From Solirubrobacterales bacterium (lineage in GTDB: Bacteria; Actinomycetota; Thermoleophilia; Solirubrobacterales; 70-9): a stretch of 36,306 nt of DNA. Location of the stretch: contig WHSW01000011.1 in NCBI GenBank assembly GCA_009379895.1, positions 3,607 through 39,912 of the forward strand, read 5' to 3'. Position numbers and translations under genes: made by a program. Below the pieces are notes generated by a model that searched no databases, was not told the origin of the DNA, and saw only the letters and a list, made by a program, of their open reading frames with translations. This document shows, piece by piece, positions 7,751 to 16,315 of the stretch. Numbering within the stretch: position 1 is the first letter of the stretch; each line of letters opens with the position of its first letter.

Positions 7751-8812
7751 ATGGACCTGGATCCGTACGGTCGTCGCGAGTTCTTCGCCGGCGCGGGCGG
7801 GCTCTTCGTCTGCACGCTCGCGGGCCAGAAGGTGCTCACCGACCGCGGCGCCGACGTCGAGCGGCTTGCCGCCGACGTCCCGGTGCCGCCCAAGGTGCGC
7901 GCCGCCGAGGCCGGCGGCGCGGCGGCGGGGGGGCCCGCGGCCAGGCCGACCCTGGCGAAGGCCGTCGGCGCGCGGCGCGAGTACTGGATCCGCGCCGAGG
8001 AGGTGCGCTGGAACATCGTCCCCACGGGCCGCGACGCGATGATGGACCGCAAGATCAAGGCCAAGGCCAAGTTCACCGCCTTCGCCTATCGCCCCTACAG
8101 CCCGGGCTTCGAGCAGCCGCTCGGCCCGGCGACGGTCCCCGGGCCGCTGATCGAGTGCGAGACCGGCGACACCGTGGTGGTCAACTTCCAGAACAAGCTT
8201 CCGTCCCCGGTCACGATCCACCCGCACGGGATCTTCTACACACAGGAGATGGACGGTGCCTACAAGGGCCGCCACACCGATCCCGGCGGGTTCGTGCAGA
8301 AGAACCGCACCTTCCAGTACGTCTGGGACGCGCGCGAGGGCACCGAGGGGGCCTGGCTCTACCACGATCACGGCCCGCTCGACCCGCTGCCCGTCTACAA
8401 GGGGCTGTTCGGCCCCCTGATCGTGCGCAAGGCCGGCGCACCGCGACCCGATCGCGAGTTCTTCCTGGCTTTCCACTCGTTCCAGCCCCCGGCCACCGAT
8501 CTGAAGCGGGCCTTCTCGTGCGTGAACGGACGCGCGTATGCGGGCAACACGCCGACCCTGCACGCGGCGGCGGGCGAGCGCGTGGCGTGGCACGTGTACG
8601 CGATCGACAACGACTTCCACACCTTCCACATCCACGGGCACCGCTGGGTGGACCCCGACGGCGGCAAGGTGATCGACAACCAGACGCTCGGCCCGGGCGA
8701 CTCGATCTCCGCCTACTACGTCGAGGACAACCCGGGCCGCTGGTTCTACCACTGCCACGTGTTCTCCCATCTACACGAGGGGATGAACGGGTGGTATCTG
8801 GTCGGTGGCTGA
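7751..8812 (+). CDS. Tat-exported multicopper oxidase
   Basis: The product is 353 aa. The N terminus 'YGRREFFAGAGGLF' is a twin-arginine type export signal. Two cupredoxin domains follow. All four copper-binding blocks are present: H157-x-H159, H205-x-H207, H290-x2-H293-x-H295, and the H334-C335-H336-x3-H340-x4-M345 block that holds the type-1 Cys and axial Met. It should therefore be an active oxidase with T1 and trinuclear sites, reducing O2 to water while oxidising a metal ion, phenol or cupredoxin. The length fits small two-domain enzymes rather than three-domain CopA or CueO. It starts 6 nt after the cupredoxin stop and overlaps the next gene by 8 nt. The substrate is not known. Confidence 0.93.
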   Translation: MDLDPYGRREFFAGAGGLFVCTLAGQKVLTDRGADVERLAADVPVPPKVRAAEAGGAAAGGPAARPTLAKAVGARREYWIRAEEVRWNIVPTGRDAMMDRKIKAKAKFTAFAYRPYSPGFEQPLGPATVPGPLIECETGDTVVVNFQNKLPSPVTIHPHGIFYTQEMDGAYKGRHTDPGGFVQKNRTFQYVWDAREGTEGAWLYHDHGPLDPLPVYKGLFGPLIVRKAGAPRPDREFFLAFHSFQPPATDLKRAFSCVNGRAYAGNTPTLHAAAGERVAWHVYAIDNDFHTFHIHGHRWVDPDGGKVIDNQTLGPGDSISAYYVEDNPGRWFYHCHVFSHLHEGMNGWYLVGG

Positions 8813-9560
8813 CCGGGTCGCCTCCCTGGCGCGGCCGGCGATCGTCCTGGCGCTGACGCTCGCGATGCTCGGCGCGGGCGCCGTCGAGGCGGGCGCCGCC
8901 AACCGCAGGGTGGCGATCGGCGGCTATCAGTGGTCGCAGCCCGAGCTGCACCTGAACCTCGGCGAGCACGTCACCTGGTACTGGGTCGGGCCGGACACGA
9001 TGCACTCGGTCACCGGCATCTCCGACAGCGCACGCGGGCTCGACTCCGACCCGCAGACCAACCAGCCCCAGCACCGCATCGGCGACAGCTTCCAGCTCGC
9101 CTTCGACGCCCCGGGCAGCTACTCGTTCCAGTGCAAGCTGCACGGCTCCGTGCGCGGCACGGTCGTGGTCTCCCCCGCCCCCGGCGACCCGAGCGCCGAG
9201 CCCGACCCGGTACCGAAGAGCACCGTCGACCTGCGCGCGCCGACGATCCGCCACCCCCGGCTCGACGGCGACGCGATCCGGCGCCGGGGCGGCGAGCTTC
9301 GCCTGGCCCTGGACGAGCGCTCGAAGCTCGACGCCGACTACTTCCGCCTGCGCCGCCACGGCCACCGCGAGTTCGCCGGCTACGCGAAGTGGAGCGGGTA
9401 CATCGGCTTCAACCGGCTGCGCTTCGGCGGTCGAGCGCCGCACTTCCGCGCCCGCCCCGGGCGTTACGTCGCGCTGCTGCGGGCCACCGACCGCGACAAC
9501 AACGTGAGCCGCCCGCGCACGGTGAAGTTCAGGGTCCGGCGCGGCGGTCGCGCGGGCTGA
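8805..9560 (+). CDS. Secreted cupredoxin with C-terminal extension
   Basis: GTG 8805 overlaps the end of the multicopper oxidase gene by 8 nt. The 251-aa product has a signal peptide (to about residue 31), then a cupredoxin domain with H67 ('MHSVTG'), C110 and H113 ('CKLHGSVRG'). The place where relatives have the axial Met is Val116, so a copper site, if formed, would be three-coordinate or have another axial ligand. Residues about 140-251 form a basic beta-rich tail that resembles the Ig-like 'DRDNNVSRPRTVKFRV' repeats of secreted proteins. The tail may anchor the protein to the wall or to a partner. It is the last gene of the operon, and its stop lies inside a hairpin. Confidence 0.87.
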   Translation: MADRVASLARPAIVLALTLAMLGAGAVEAGAANRRVAIGGYQWSQPELHLNLGEHVTWYWVGPDTMHSVTGISDSARGLDSDPQTNQPQHRIGDSFQLAFDAPGSYSFQCKLHGSVRGTVVVSPAPGDPSAEPDPVPKSTVDLRAPTIRHPRLDGDAIRRRGGELRLALDERSKLDADYFRLRRHGHREFAGYAKWSGYIGFNRLRFGGRAPHFRARPGRYVALLRATDRDNNVSRPRTVKFRVRRGGRAG

Positions 9561-9571
9561 CGGCCCGCGCG
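9549..9571. terminator. Perfect hairpin spanning the copper-operon stop codon
   Basis: CGCGCGGGC (9549-9557) pairs perfectly with GCCCGCGCG (9563-9571) around a TGACG loop that contains the TGA stop. It lies between the converging copper operon and the phosphoesterase gene, whose stop is at 9588, and may serve both. Confidence 0.6.
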
Positions 9572-9587
9572 CGGCGCTCGCTCGCGC

Positions 9588-10799
9588 TCACGCCTTGAGC
9601 GGGTTCTCGTCGCGAAGCAGCTCGAGCAGGCGCGGTTCGGGCTCCTCGGTGTCGATCAGGACGGCCGTCCCGGGCCAGCCGTAGCGCAGGTAGCGGCGGT
9701 ACGCGTCGTGCGAGCTCAGGTCGGGCTCATAGATCCACGAGCCCGTGTTCCAGTAGCGGACCCGCGGCCCGGTCCTCGCCGAGCCGTCTGCGAGCGGCTG
9801 ATGGGTGTGAGCGAAGACGATCTTGTCCGTCTCGCGCGCCCAGCCCAGGTTCTCCACCACGCGCGCGAACGCCTCGAGCGAGCGGTCGATCGGATCGCTG
9901 GCACGGACCACCCTGCCGAGCTGATGGCCCGCCGCGGCGGCGCCGGCCGCCGCGCTCGGATCCGGCCCCGCGCCCGCCTCGGTTCGCGCGCGCTCGTAGG
10001 CCCGCGACGTGTCGGGGAGGCCGTCGCGCCCCGCGGCGGGAGGCCCGCCGCCGGGGGCCGAGCTCGGACCGCCGCGCCGCGCGAGCCTGCGTGCCGCGTC
10101 GATCGGGCCCGTGACCACGCCCGCAGCGTTGCCCACCCGCTGCGCCGCGTGCTGGACCGCTCGCTGCGCCGCGGTGCCGTGCGGAAGCTGGGCGATCGTG
10201 AACAGGAGCTCGGTCAGCAGCGTGATCATCGACTCGTAGTCCTCGACCGTCCGGGGCTCCTCCGGGCCGCCGGCGGCGATCGACCACAGGGCGCGGGTCA
10301 GGAGGCGGCTGCCGACCGGGCCGCTCGCGCGCGCGTGGGGGTCGAGGTAGTGGCCGTGGGTGAGGAGGACGTCGCCGAAGGTGTAGGCGGGGTAGCGGAT
10401 GTCGACCTCGACGCCGTCGAGGCGGCGCTCGAGGAAGCGGCGAAAGAAGCGTCGACGCTCGAGCTCGCCCACCAGCTGATCGGCGGGCAGCCCGGTCGCG
10501 ATCCGCAGCTCGAGCAGGTCCTCGGCCTCGCGGGTGACCAGGTGGTGATCGTGGTTGCCGGCGAGGAAGACGAATCGCTTTCCCTGCAGCTTCTCTCGAA
10601 GCAGCGCAAACAGGCCGTCGGCGGCCGCGAACGCCTCCTCGACCGTGCCGAACAGGAAGTCGAACAGGTCGCCGAGGAAGATCAGCTCGTCGACGTCGTC
10701 GAGCTGGGGCGCGAGCCGTGCGAGGTGGTGCTCGTGGCGCAGTAGAGCGTCGCCGGTCCAGGCCCCGAAGTGGGTGTCCGAGAGAACCAGCGCTCTCAT
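9588..10799 (-). CDS. Calcineurin-like metallophosphoesterase
   Basis: The product is 403 aa and carries the full dinuclear-metal motif set: D8-x-H10 ('LSDTHFG'), D44 ('FLGDLFDF'), N82-H83 ('GNHDHH'), H148 and H150 ('THGHY'), and H331-x-H333 ('AHTHQP'). The order and spacing resemble the LpxH/UDP-diacylglucosamine hydrolase-like group. Between residues 165 and 320 there is a long helical and Pro/Gly/Ala-rich insert not needed for catalysis. It should hydrolyse a phosphoester or phosphodiester in the cytoplasm. As this looks like an actinobacterium without lipid A, the LpxH substrate is unlikely. ATG 10799 is used because the D-x-H motif follows at once, although no ribosome site is visible. 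Confidence 0.9.
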   Translation of the reverse strand: MRALVLSDTHFGAWTGDALLRHEHHLARLAPQLDDVDELIFLGDLFDFLFGTVEEAFAAADGLFALLREKLQGKRFVFLAGNHDHHLVTREAEDLLELRIATGLPADQLVGELERRRFFRRFLERRLDGVEVDIRYPAYTFGDVLLTHGHYLDPHARASGPVGSRLLTRALWSIAAGGPEEPRTVEDYESMITLLTELLFTIAQLPHGTAAQRAVQHAAQRVGNAAGVVTGPIDAARRLARRGGPSSAPGGGPPAAGRDGLPDTSRAYERARTEAGAGPDPSAAAGAAAAGHQLGRVVRASDPIDRSLEAFARVVENLGWARETDKIVFAHTHQPLADGSARTGPRVRYWNTGSWIYEPDLSSHDAYRRYLRYGWPGTAVLIDTEEPEPRLLELLRDENPLKA

Positions 10800-10862
10800 C
10801 TCATCGGGCGCTCACAAAGGAGTGGCCGCACGGCGCCGGACATTATTCGATGCGGGCGCAAA

Positions 10863-10868
10863 TATCCT
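10863..10868 (+). promoter_or_regulatory. -10 hexamer TATCCT for a leaderless DMT permease gene
   Basis: TATCCT is followed by exactly 7 nt and then TTG 10876, so transcription would begin at the start codon. The same geometry recurs at six other genes of this window, which supports both the promoter and the TTG start. Confidence 0.6.
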
Positions 10869-10875
10869 GGGGCCG

Positions 10876-11733
10876 TTGACGGCCGAGGATCGCGCGACAT
10901 CGATGACCCTCGTCCTCGCCGCGATCGTCTCGGTGCAGTCGGGGGCCGCGGTGGCGACGACCCTGTTCGACGAGCTCGGACCGACCGGGACCGTGCTCGC
11001 GCGGCTCGGCTTCGCGGCGCTGGTCCTGGTCGCGATCTGGCGCCCGTCGCTGCGGGGCGTGCGCGGCACGCGCCTTCGCGACGTCGCCCTGTTCGGCGTC
11101 GCGCTGGCGGCGATGAACACGAGCTTCTACCTGTCGCTGGACCGGATCCCGCTCGGGATCGCGGTGACGCTCGAGTTCGTCGGGCCTCTGGGGGTCGCGC
11201 TGGTCGGCTCGCGCCGGCGCTCCGACCTGCTCTGGGTTGCGATGGCGGCGGGCGGGATCCTGCTGCTCGCCCCGACGCCCGGCGGCGGGCTCGACGCGCT
11301 CGGCGTCGGCCTGGCGCTGCTCGCCGGGGCCTTCTGGGCCGCCTACATCGTGCTCTCGGAGCGAATCGGGCGCTCGTTCGCGGGCGGCCAGGGCCTCGCC
11401 CTGGCGATGTGCGTGGCCGCGATCCTGCTGCTCGGCCCGGGGATCGTCGACGGGGGCGGCGAGCTGCTCGACCCCGCCCTGCTCGCCGTCGGGTTCGCGG
11501 TCGCGATGCTGAGCTCGGCGATCCCCTACTCGCTCGAGATGGAGGCGCTGCGCAGGCTGCCGCGAGGCACCTTCGGCGTCCTGATGAGCCTCGAGCCCGG
11601 GGTCGCCGCCACCGTCGGCCTGATCGGGCTCGACCAGGCCCTGGCGGCGCGCGAGGTGATCGCGATCGTGCTCGTCGTGATCGCCAGCGCCGGCGCCCTG
11701 AGCTCGGCGCGGACCGCCGTCACCGAGGCCTGA
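10876..11733 (+). CDS. DMT-superfamily (EamA) permease
   Basis: From TTG 10876 the product is 285 aa with ten predicted membrane helices in two EamA repeats. Typical segments are 'NTSFYLSLDRIPLGIAVTLE', 'FVGPLGVAL' and 'SSAIPYSLEMEALRRLPRG'. The last resembles RhtA, the threonine/homoserine exporter group. It probably exports amino acids or related metabolites. The TTG start is chosen from the TATCCT hexamer 7 nt upstream. ATG 10903 (nine codons later) is the conventional alternative and would begin almost inside helix 1. The gene is divergent from the phosphoesterase and convergent with the GNAT gene downstream. Confidence 0.88.
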   Translation: MTAEDRATSMTLVLAAIVSVQSGAAVATTLFDELGPTGTVLARLGFAALVLVAIWRPSLRGVRGTRLRDVALFGVALAAMNTSFYLSLDRIPLGIAVTLEFVGPLGVALVGSRRRSDLLWVAMAAGGILLLAPTPGGGLDALGVGLALLAGAFWAAYIVLSERIGRSFAGGQGLALAMCVAAILLLGPGIVDGGGELLDPALLAVGFAVAMLSSAIPYSLEMEALRRLPRGTFGVLMSLEPGVAATVGLIGLDQALAAREVIAIVLVVIASAGALSSARTAVTEA

Positions 11734-11767
11734 GCTCGTCGAGACCGCGCGAAGGGGCGGGGCCGCG

Positions 11768-11792
11768 GGGCGGGAGCGGGTCGCGCCCGCCC
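11768..11792. terminator. Possible hairpin between convergent genes
   Basis: GGGCGGG (11768-11774) pairs with CCCGCCC (11786-11792) in the 129-nt gap between the DMT permease and GNAT stops. The stem is only 7 bp in very GC-rich sequence, so chance is a real possibility. Confidence 0.3.
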
Positions 11793-11862
11793 GGGGGAGT
11801 GGGCCGACTTTCGTCAACCGACGTGACGCTTCTCGGCCCGGCTGGCGGCGACGCCCGTGGCG

Positions 11863-12645
11863 CTACCACGACGCACTCGCCGGCAGCCGCTGGAACTCCA
11901 TCGTCGTCCACGCCGGACGGAAGCCGAGGCGGGCGTAGAGCTGCTTGGGCCGATCCTCGTCGTCGGCGACGATCCAGAGGTCGTCCAGGTCGCCGGCCGC
12001 CTCGATCGCCGCGCGGGTCATCGCCGTGCCGCGCCCGCCGCCGCGGTGCTCGGGGTGCACGTAGACCTGCGTGATCTCGGCCGCCGCGCCATCGCGCTCG
12101 AGCTGGGCGAAGGCGACCGCCTCGCCACGCTCGCGTACCGCGAGGACCTGCGCGTGGCGCCGCATCGCGACCTCGCGTGCGTGCGCGGGATAGTCGCCGG
12201 GGTCCACGTCGGGAAAGTCCTCTCGGTCCCAGATGGCGCGCAGCTCGTGCACCGCGTCGTAGTGGACCTCCTCGACGGCGAGGTCGGGGCCGGCCGGCGG
12301 CGGCGCCGTCTCGTGGCGCATCCACAGCAGACGCTCGGCCCGCCAGCCCTCGGCCTCGAAGCCGGGCCGCAGCGGCTCGGCGGCGGCGGCGAGATCGAAG
12401 TCCACGCGCCGGTGCACGAGCCCGGCGAGCGCCTCATCGGCGAAGCGCATCAGGGCGGCGACGCTCATCCCCGGGTCATCCTCGACCCGCACCAGGTTGA
12501 AGTCGTAGTAGCTCGGGTAGCCCGTGGCGCGCAGGACCGTGCCGTGCGCCCATGGCTCCACGACATCGCAGACCACGGCCTGCAGGCCGTGGTGCCAGTC
12601 GCGCGCGCGGGCCGCGACGTCGCCGTCGATCGGTGTGGCGCTCAC
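11863..12645 (-). CDS. GNAT-family N-acetyltransferase
   Basis: The product is 260 aa. The C-terminal half is a standard GNAT domain. Motif A reads 'VYVHPEHRGGGRGTAMTRAA', which holds the acetyl-CoA pyrophosphate loop, and 'LYARLGFRPAWTTMEFQR' is the usual closing motif. The N-terminal half (residues 1-130) looks like a degenerate GNAT-like repeat, giving a two-domain architecture common in actinobacteria. It should transfer an acetyl group to an amine; the substrate is not indicated. GTG 12645 lies 6 nt after a TAACTT hexamer, so the mRNA is probably leaderless. The GAGG directly before GTG is too close to act as a normal ribosome site. Confidence 0.88.
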   Translation of the reverse strand: MSATPIDGDVAARARDWHHGLQAVVCDVVEPWAHGTVLRATGYPSYYDFNLVRVEDDPGMSVAALMRFADEALAGLVHRRVDFDLAAAAEPLRPGFEAEGWRAERLLWMRHETAPPPAGPDLAVEEVHYDAVHELRAIWDREDFPDVDPGDYPAHAREVAMRRHAQVLAVRERGEAVAFAQLERDGAAAEITQVYVHPEHRGGGRGTAMTRAAIEAAGDLDDLWIVADDEDRPKQLYARLGFRPAWTTMEFQRLPASASW

Positions 12646-12651
12646 ATCCTC

Positions 12652-12657
12652 AAGTTA
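12652..12657 (-). promoter_or_regulatory. -10 hexamer TAACTT for the leaderless GNAT gene
   Basis: On the - strand TAACTT is followed by 6 nt and GTG 12645. This fits the recurring leaderless geometry in this window. Confidence 0.5.
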
Positions 12658-12730
12658 CGGGGTCGCGCGTGGGCGCCGGGCGCGGGGCATGAGAACCACG
12701 CGCGTCCGCCCGACGAGAAGCGACTCCCGG

Positions 12731-14299
12731 CTAGATCCGGAACTCGAGGTCGGCGTCGATCTCCGCGACGTCCATCTGGGCGCGCTGGAGCTTGCCGGCG
12801 TAGTCCCAGTTCACGGCCTGCCAGCGCGTGAACTGGTCCAGCACCCAGACCCCCGACTGGCGGGACCCGTTCCCGGACTTCCCGTTGCCGCCGAAGGGTA
12901 GGTGCGCCTCGGCGCCGGAGGTCGAGTTGTTGATGCTCACCATCCCGGCGCTCGACTCGGCGCGGAAGAGAAAGGCGGTGCGCGGATCGTTCGTGTAGAT
13001 CGCGGCCGAGAGGCCGTAGCCGTGGTCGTTGGCGAGCGCCATCGCCTCCTCCCAGTCGCCGAACCGTGCGACGCCGATCAGGGGACCGAACGTCTCGGTG
13101 CGCGCGAGCTCGTCGTCGCTCCTGACCCCGCTGACGATCGTCGGGTGAACGAACATGCCGCGCTCGGGGTCGGCGCCCACGAACCCGCGTCGCGGATTGT
13201 CCGCTGTGATCTGCCCGACCCCCTGCGACCCGCCTACCGCGTGGTGGTCCCAGATCAGGCCGAGCCACTCTTCCTCGAAGCGAGCCAGGAAGCGCTCGTC
13301 CATCATCGGCCCGTAGAGGACGTCCTGAGTCGGGTCCCCGATCGGCGCCGCCTCGACGGCCTCGGTCAGGCGGGCGAGGAACTCATCGTGGAGGTCCTCG
13401 TGGACGATCGCGGTCCCCAGCGATGTGCACCGCTGGCCCGCCGTCCCGAAGCCGCTGAACAGGGCCCCCTCCACCGCCAGCCCGAGGTCGGCGTCGGGCA
13501 TGACGACGAGCGGGTTCTTGCCCCCGAGCTCCAGGCACGGCGTCTGCAGGTGCTCTCCGCAAAGCGCTCCGATCCTGCGCCCGACCGCGGTCGAGCCGGT
13601 GAAGCCGACCTTGTCGATCGTCCCCTCCTCCAGGGCGCGCCCCAGGCCGTCGAACGTCGCCGCGCCGTCCGCGTGCACGACGTTGAGGGCCGCGGGCGGG
13701 ACCCCGCCGTGCCAGAAGAGCTCGGCCATCGCGTGCGCGGTGGCGGCCGCGTACTCGGCCGGCTTCCAGACCACGGTGTTGCCGCAGAGCAGGGCGGGAA
13801 CGAGGTACCACGAGGGCACGGCGACGGGAAAGTTGCCGGCGGTGATCACCGCCACCGATCCGACCGGAGCGCGGAAGGTCATCAACTGCTTGCTCGGCAT
13901 CTCGGAGGGGACGGTCATCCCGTACAGGCGCCGACCCTCGCCGAGGAAGAACTCGCAGGTGTCAATCACCTCCTGCACCTCCCCGAGCGCCTCGACCGTC
14001 GTCTTGCCGACCTCGCCGGTGATCGAGGCGGCGAGCCGGTCCTTGTTGTCGCCGACCAGCCGGGCGATATTGGCGACCACCTGCCCGCGCACCGGCGCCG
14101 GGATCGCCGCCCACTCGGGCTGCGCCCGCTTCGCCGCTCTCGCGGCATCCGCGTATGTCTCGCCGTCGCCGAGGTGGACCTCGGCGACCGCCTGCTCGAG
14201 GTCCGCGGGGTTCACCGAGCGGATCGTGTGGGCCCCGCCCTCGGCTCGCCGACCGGCGATCGTCGAGGACACGGTCTTGGTCATCTGCTGGGTACTCAT
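12731..14299 (-). CDS. NAD(P)-dependent aldehyde dehydrogenase (ALDH7-like)
   Basis: The product is 522 aa with all key residues: N156 in 'TAGNFP', K179 in 'WKPAEY', general base E257 in 'LELGGKNP', and catalytic C291 in 'FGTAGQRCTSLG'. 'GFTGSTAVGRRIG' is the cofactor loop. The 'GTAGQRC' wording around the Cys is that of the ALDH7/antiquitin-like group (aminoadipate-semialdehyde type) rather than GabD. It oxidises an aldehyde to an acid. ATG 14299 follows GAGGAG with 4 nt spacing. The ThDP enzyme gene ends 33 nt upstream on the same strand, so the two look like one pathway: a 2-oxo acid is decarboxylated to an aldehyde, which this enzyme then oxidises. The natural substrate is not fixed by sequence. 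Confidence 0.92.
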   Translation of the reverse strand: MSTQQMTKTVSSTIAGRRAEGGAHTIRSVNPADLEQAVAEVHLGDGETYADAARAAKRAQPEWAAIPAPVRGQVVANIARLVGDNKDRLAASITGEVGKTTVEALGEVQEVIDTCEFFLGEGRRLYGMTVPSEMPSKQLMTFRAPVGSVAVITAGNFPVAVPSWYLVPALLCGNTVVWKPAEYAAATAHAMAELFWHGGVPPAALNVVHADGAATFDGLGRALEEGTIDKVGFTGSTAVGRRIGALCGEHLQTPCLELGGKNPLVVMPDADLGLAVEGALFSGFGTAGQRCTSLGTAIVHEDLHDEFLARLTEAVEAAPIGDPTQDVLYGPMMDERFLARFEEEWLGLIWDHHAVGGSQGVGQITADNPRRGFVGADPERGMFVHPTIVSGVRSDDELARTETFGPLIGVARFGDWEEAMALANDHGYGLSAAIYTNDPRTAFLFRAESSAGMVSINNSTSGAEAHLPFGGNGKSGNGSRQSGVWVLDQFTRWQAVNWDYAGKLQRAQMDVAEIDADLEFRI

Positions 14300-14332
14300 G
14301 GCGCTCCTCGCGATTCGGTCGTCATCATGCTC

Positions 14333-15994
14333 CTAGTTCGGCCTCGGCGGGGGCGCGGCCGGAGTGCGGTACCAGCGCGGCGACGTGTTCAGGGGCGGGC
14401 GAAGCCGCGCGCTGACGACCAACAGGTTCGGGCCATCGCTGCGAAGGCAGGTGTCCAAGCGCTCGCGGAACTCGGCGCCGAACCCGTCGACGGCCTCCGC
14501 CTCGACACCGAACGAGTTGGCGAGCGCGACGAAGTCGGGGCTCAGGAGGTCGACGCCGAACGGCGCGCCGCCGGCCTGGAGCTGGTCGAAGCGGAGCATC
14601 CCATAGCCACCGTCGTCGACCACGATCGCGGTCACCGGGAGCCGCTCTTGGGCGACGGTCGCCAGCTCCCCACAGGCGAACAGGAAGCCGCCGTCGCCGC
14701 ACACGCACACCACGCGACCGCCGGTCCCGAGCGCCGCCCCGACCGAGGCGGGAAAGGCGAAGCCCAGGCTGCCCCAGCCGACCGGATAGGCGAAGCTTCT
14801 CGGCCGTCCGACCGGGAGGAACCCGGCGAGCCAATAGCCCGGGATGCACATGTCCGCGACGATCGGGATCCCGCCGGCCGAGACCGGCGCCATCGCCTCG
14901 AGCAGGGCGGCCGCCTCGGGGTCCTCGGCGGCGAACTGGCCGGCGAGCTCCGGTTCGATCGCAGCTATGCGCGAGCGCACCGGGGCGGGATCGGACACCC
15001 TCGGTACACGCTCGGCAAGCAGGCTCGTCACGTGCCCCGCGTCCCCGACCAGGGAATGCGTCGGCCGGCAGTTCTTGGCCGCGTCGTCGGCGTCGACGTT
15101 GATCGTCACCAGCGCCGGCGGCTCGGGGAGCGCCCAATTCTGCGTCGTCATCCCGTCGAGGTCGGTGCCGATCGCCAGCACGACGTCGGCCTCGTCCCAC
15201 AGCGCTCCCACCGGGGGAGCGTGCGCGCTCCACGGCACGTGGCAGGGATGGTCGAGCGACAGCAGGCCCTTTCCCGCGTAGGTGGTGAGCACCGGCGCGG
15301 GCAAAGCCTCGGCCAGCCGGGCGATCGCGGCGCCGGCCCCCGAGCGGGCCGCCCCACCCCCGGCGAGGATCAGCGGGCGAGCCGCCTCGACGAGGAGCTC
15401 GCCCGCACCGTCGAGCTCGTGCTCGCTCGGAACCGGTAGCCGACCTGTCTCACCCGCGCCGGGCGCGGGAGCGGGGGCGGGCGCCGCCAGGAAGTCGGTG
15501 GGGACACCGATGTAGACGGGGCCGCCTGGGGGCCGCAGCGCCTCGCCGAATGCGCGGGCGACGTCGCCGGGCAGATCGTCGGCGCTCCGCGCGGTGACGC
15601 CGCTCTTGACGAGGGGAGCAAACAGCGCCGCCTGGTCGGCGCACTCGTGCAGCACCCCGCGGCGCACGCCGGGGCGGCGCAGGTGGCTCGGGATGTCGGT
15701 CGCGACCACCGCCACCGGGGACCCGCTGGCCATCGCCTCCCCGGTGGCCGCCAGGGTGTTCGCCGCCCCGGGGCCGGTCGTCACGAGCGCGACGCCCAGC
15801 TTCCCGGTCGTTCTCGCCAAGCCGTCGGCCGCATAGACGGCGGTCTGCTCGTGGCGAACGCCGACCACGCGGATCGGCGAACCGGCGAGCGCCTCCCAGA
15901 GCGCGAGGTTGTGGACGCCGGGCAGGCCGAAGACCGTCTCCGCGCCCACATCCTCGAGGACCTCGACTATGCGCTCCGCGCCCGTCGCCACCAC
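14333..15994 (-). CDS. Thiamine-diphosphate-dependent enzyme (2-oxo acid decarboxylase / acetolactate-synthase-like)
   Basis: From GTG 15994 the product is 553 aa in three domains. The PYR domain holds the catalytic Glu49 ('VRHEQTAVYAADGLAR'). The central domain contains 'DVVLAIGTDLDG'. The PP domain binds ThDP-Mg through 'CGDGGF' (433-436) and 'DDGGYGM' (460-466), where the more usual NN is DD. The opening 'ETVFGLPGVHNLALW' recalls 5-guanidino-2-oxopentanoate decarboxylase (AruI) and benzoylformate decarboxylase more than anabolic acetolactate synthase, and no small regulatory subunit follows. An AAGG lies just before the GTG. GTG 15991 is an alternative start. The aldehyde dehydrogenase directly downstream supports a decarboxylase role. 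AruI-type activity is a guess. Confidence 0.87.
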   Translation of the reverse strand: MVATGAERIVEVLEDVGAETVFGLPGVHNLALWEALAGSPIRVVGVRHEQTAVYAADGLARTTGKLGVALVTTGPGAANTLAATGEAMASGSPVAVVATDIPSHLRRPGVRRGVLHECADQAALFAPLVKSGVTARSADDLPGDVARAFGEALRPPGGPVYIGVPTDFLAAPAPAPAPGAGETGRLPVPSEHELDGAGELLVEAARPLILAGGGAARSGAGAAIARLAEALPAPVLTTYAGKGLLSLDHPCHVPWSAHAPPVGALWDEADVVLAIGTDLDGMTTQNWALPEPPALVTINVDADDAAKNCRPTHSLVGDAGHVTSLLAERVPRVSDPAPVRSRIAAIEPELAGQFAAEDPEAAALLEAMAPVSAGGIPIVADMCIPGYWLAGFLPVGRPRSFAYPVGWGSLGFAFPASVGAALGTGGRVVCVCGDGGFLFACGELATVAQERLPVTAIVVDDGGYGMLRFDQLQAGGAPFGVDLLSPDFVALANSFGVEAEAVDGFGAEFRERLDTCLRSDGPNLLVVSARLRPPLNTSPRWYRTPAAPPPRPN

Positions 15995-16315
15995 TCCGCC
16001 TTCAGATCGCGTTGAACTCCGGCCGTACGCCCCAGCATCGAAACATCGGCCGACAGTGGAGCGACGTCGTATGGTCGCGCCTCGGCCCCGTTCATGACCC
16101 CGCACATCCTAGGATCGCTTGTGCTCCAGCATCGCGACCTCGTCGCGGTCAACCTGGGCAACTCGCCGGCCCGCGGCGAGCTGGCGCTGGCGGAGTCGCC
16201 CGCGGCTGGGGCGAAGGCCGTCGACGAAGCCGGGCGCAACCGCCGCATTCTTCATCGCGGTCCTGCCAGGATGAACGGCTCCAGACATCGGGCGGCGGCG
16301 AACGAGGAGGCGAGG

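Noticed and set aside
16106-16315. Short frames between the ThDP gene and the SnoaL gene
   Set aside because: Neither strand gives a protein with recognisable pattern or a ribosome site; the SnoaL start at 16316 has AGGAGG.
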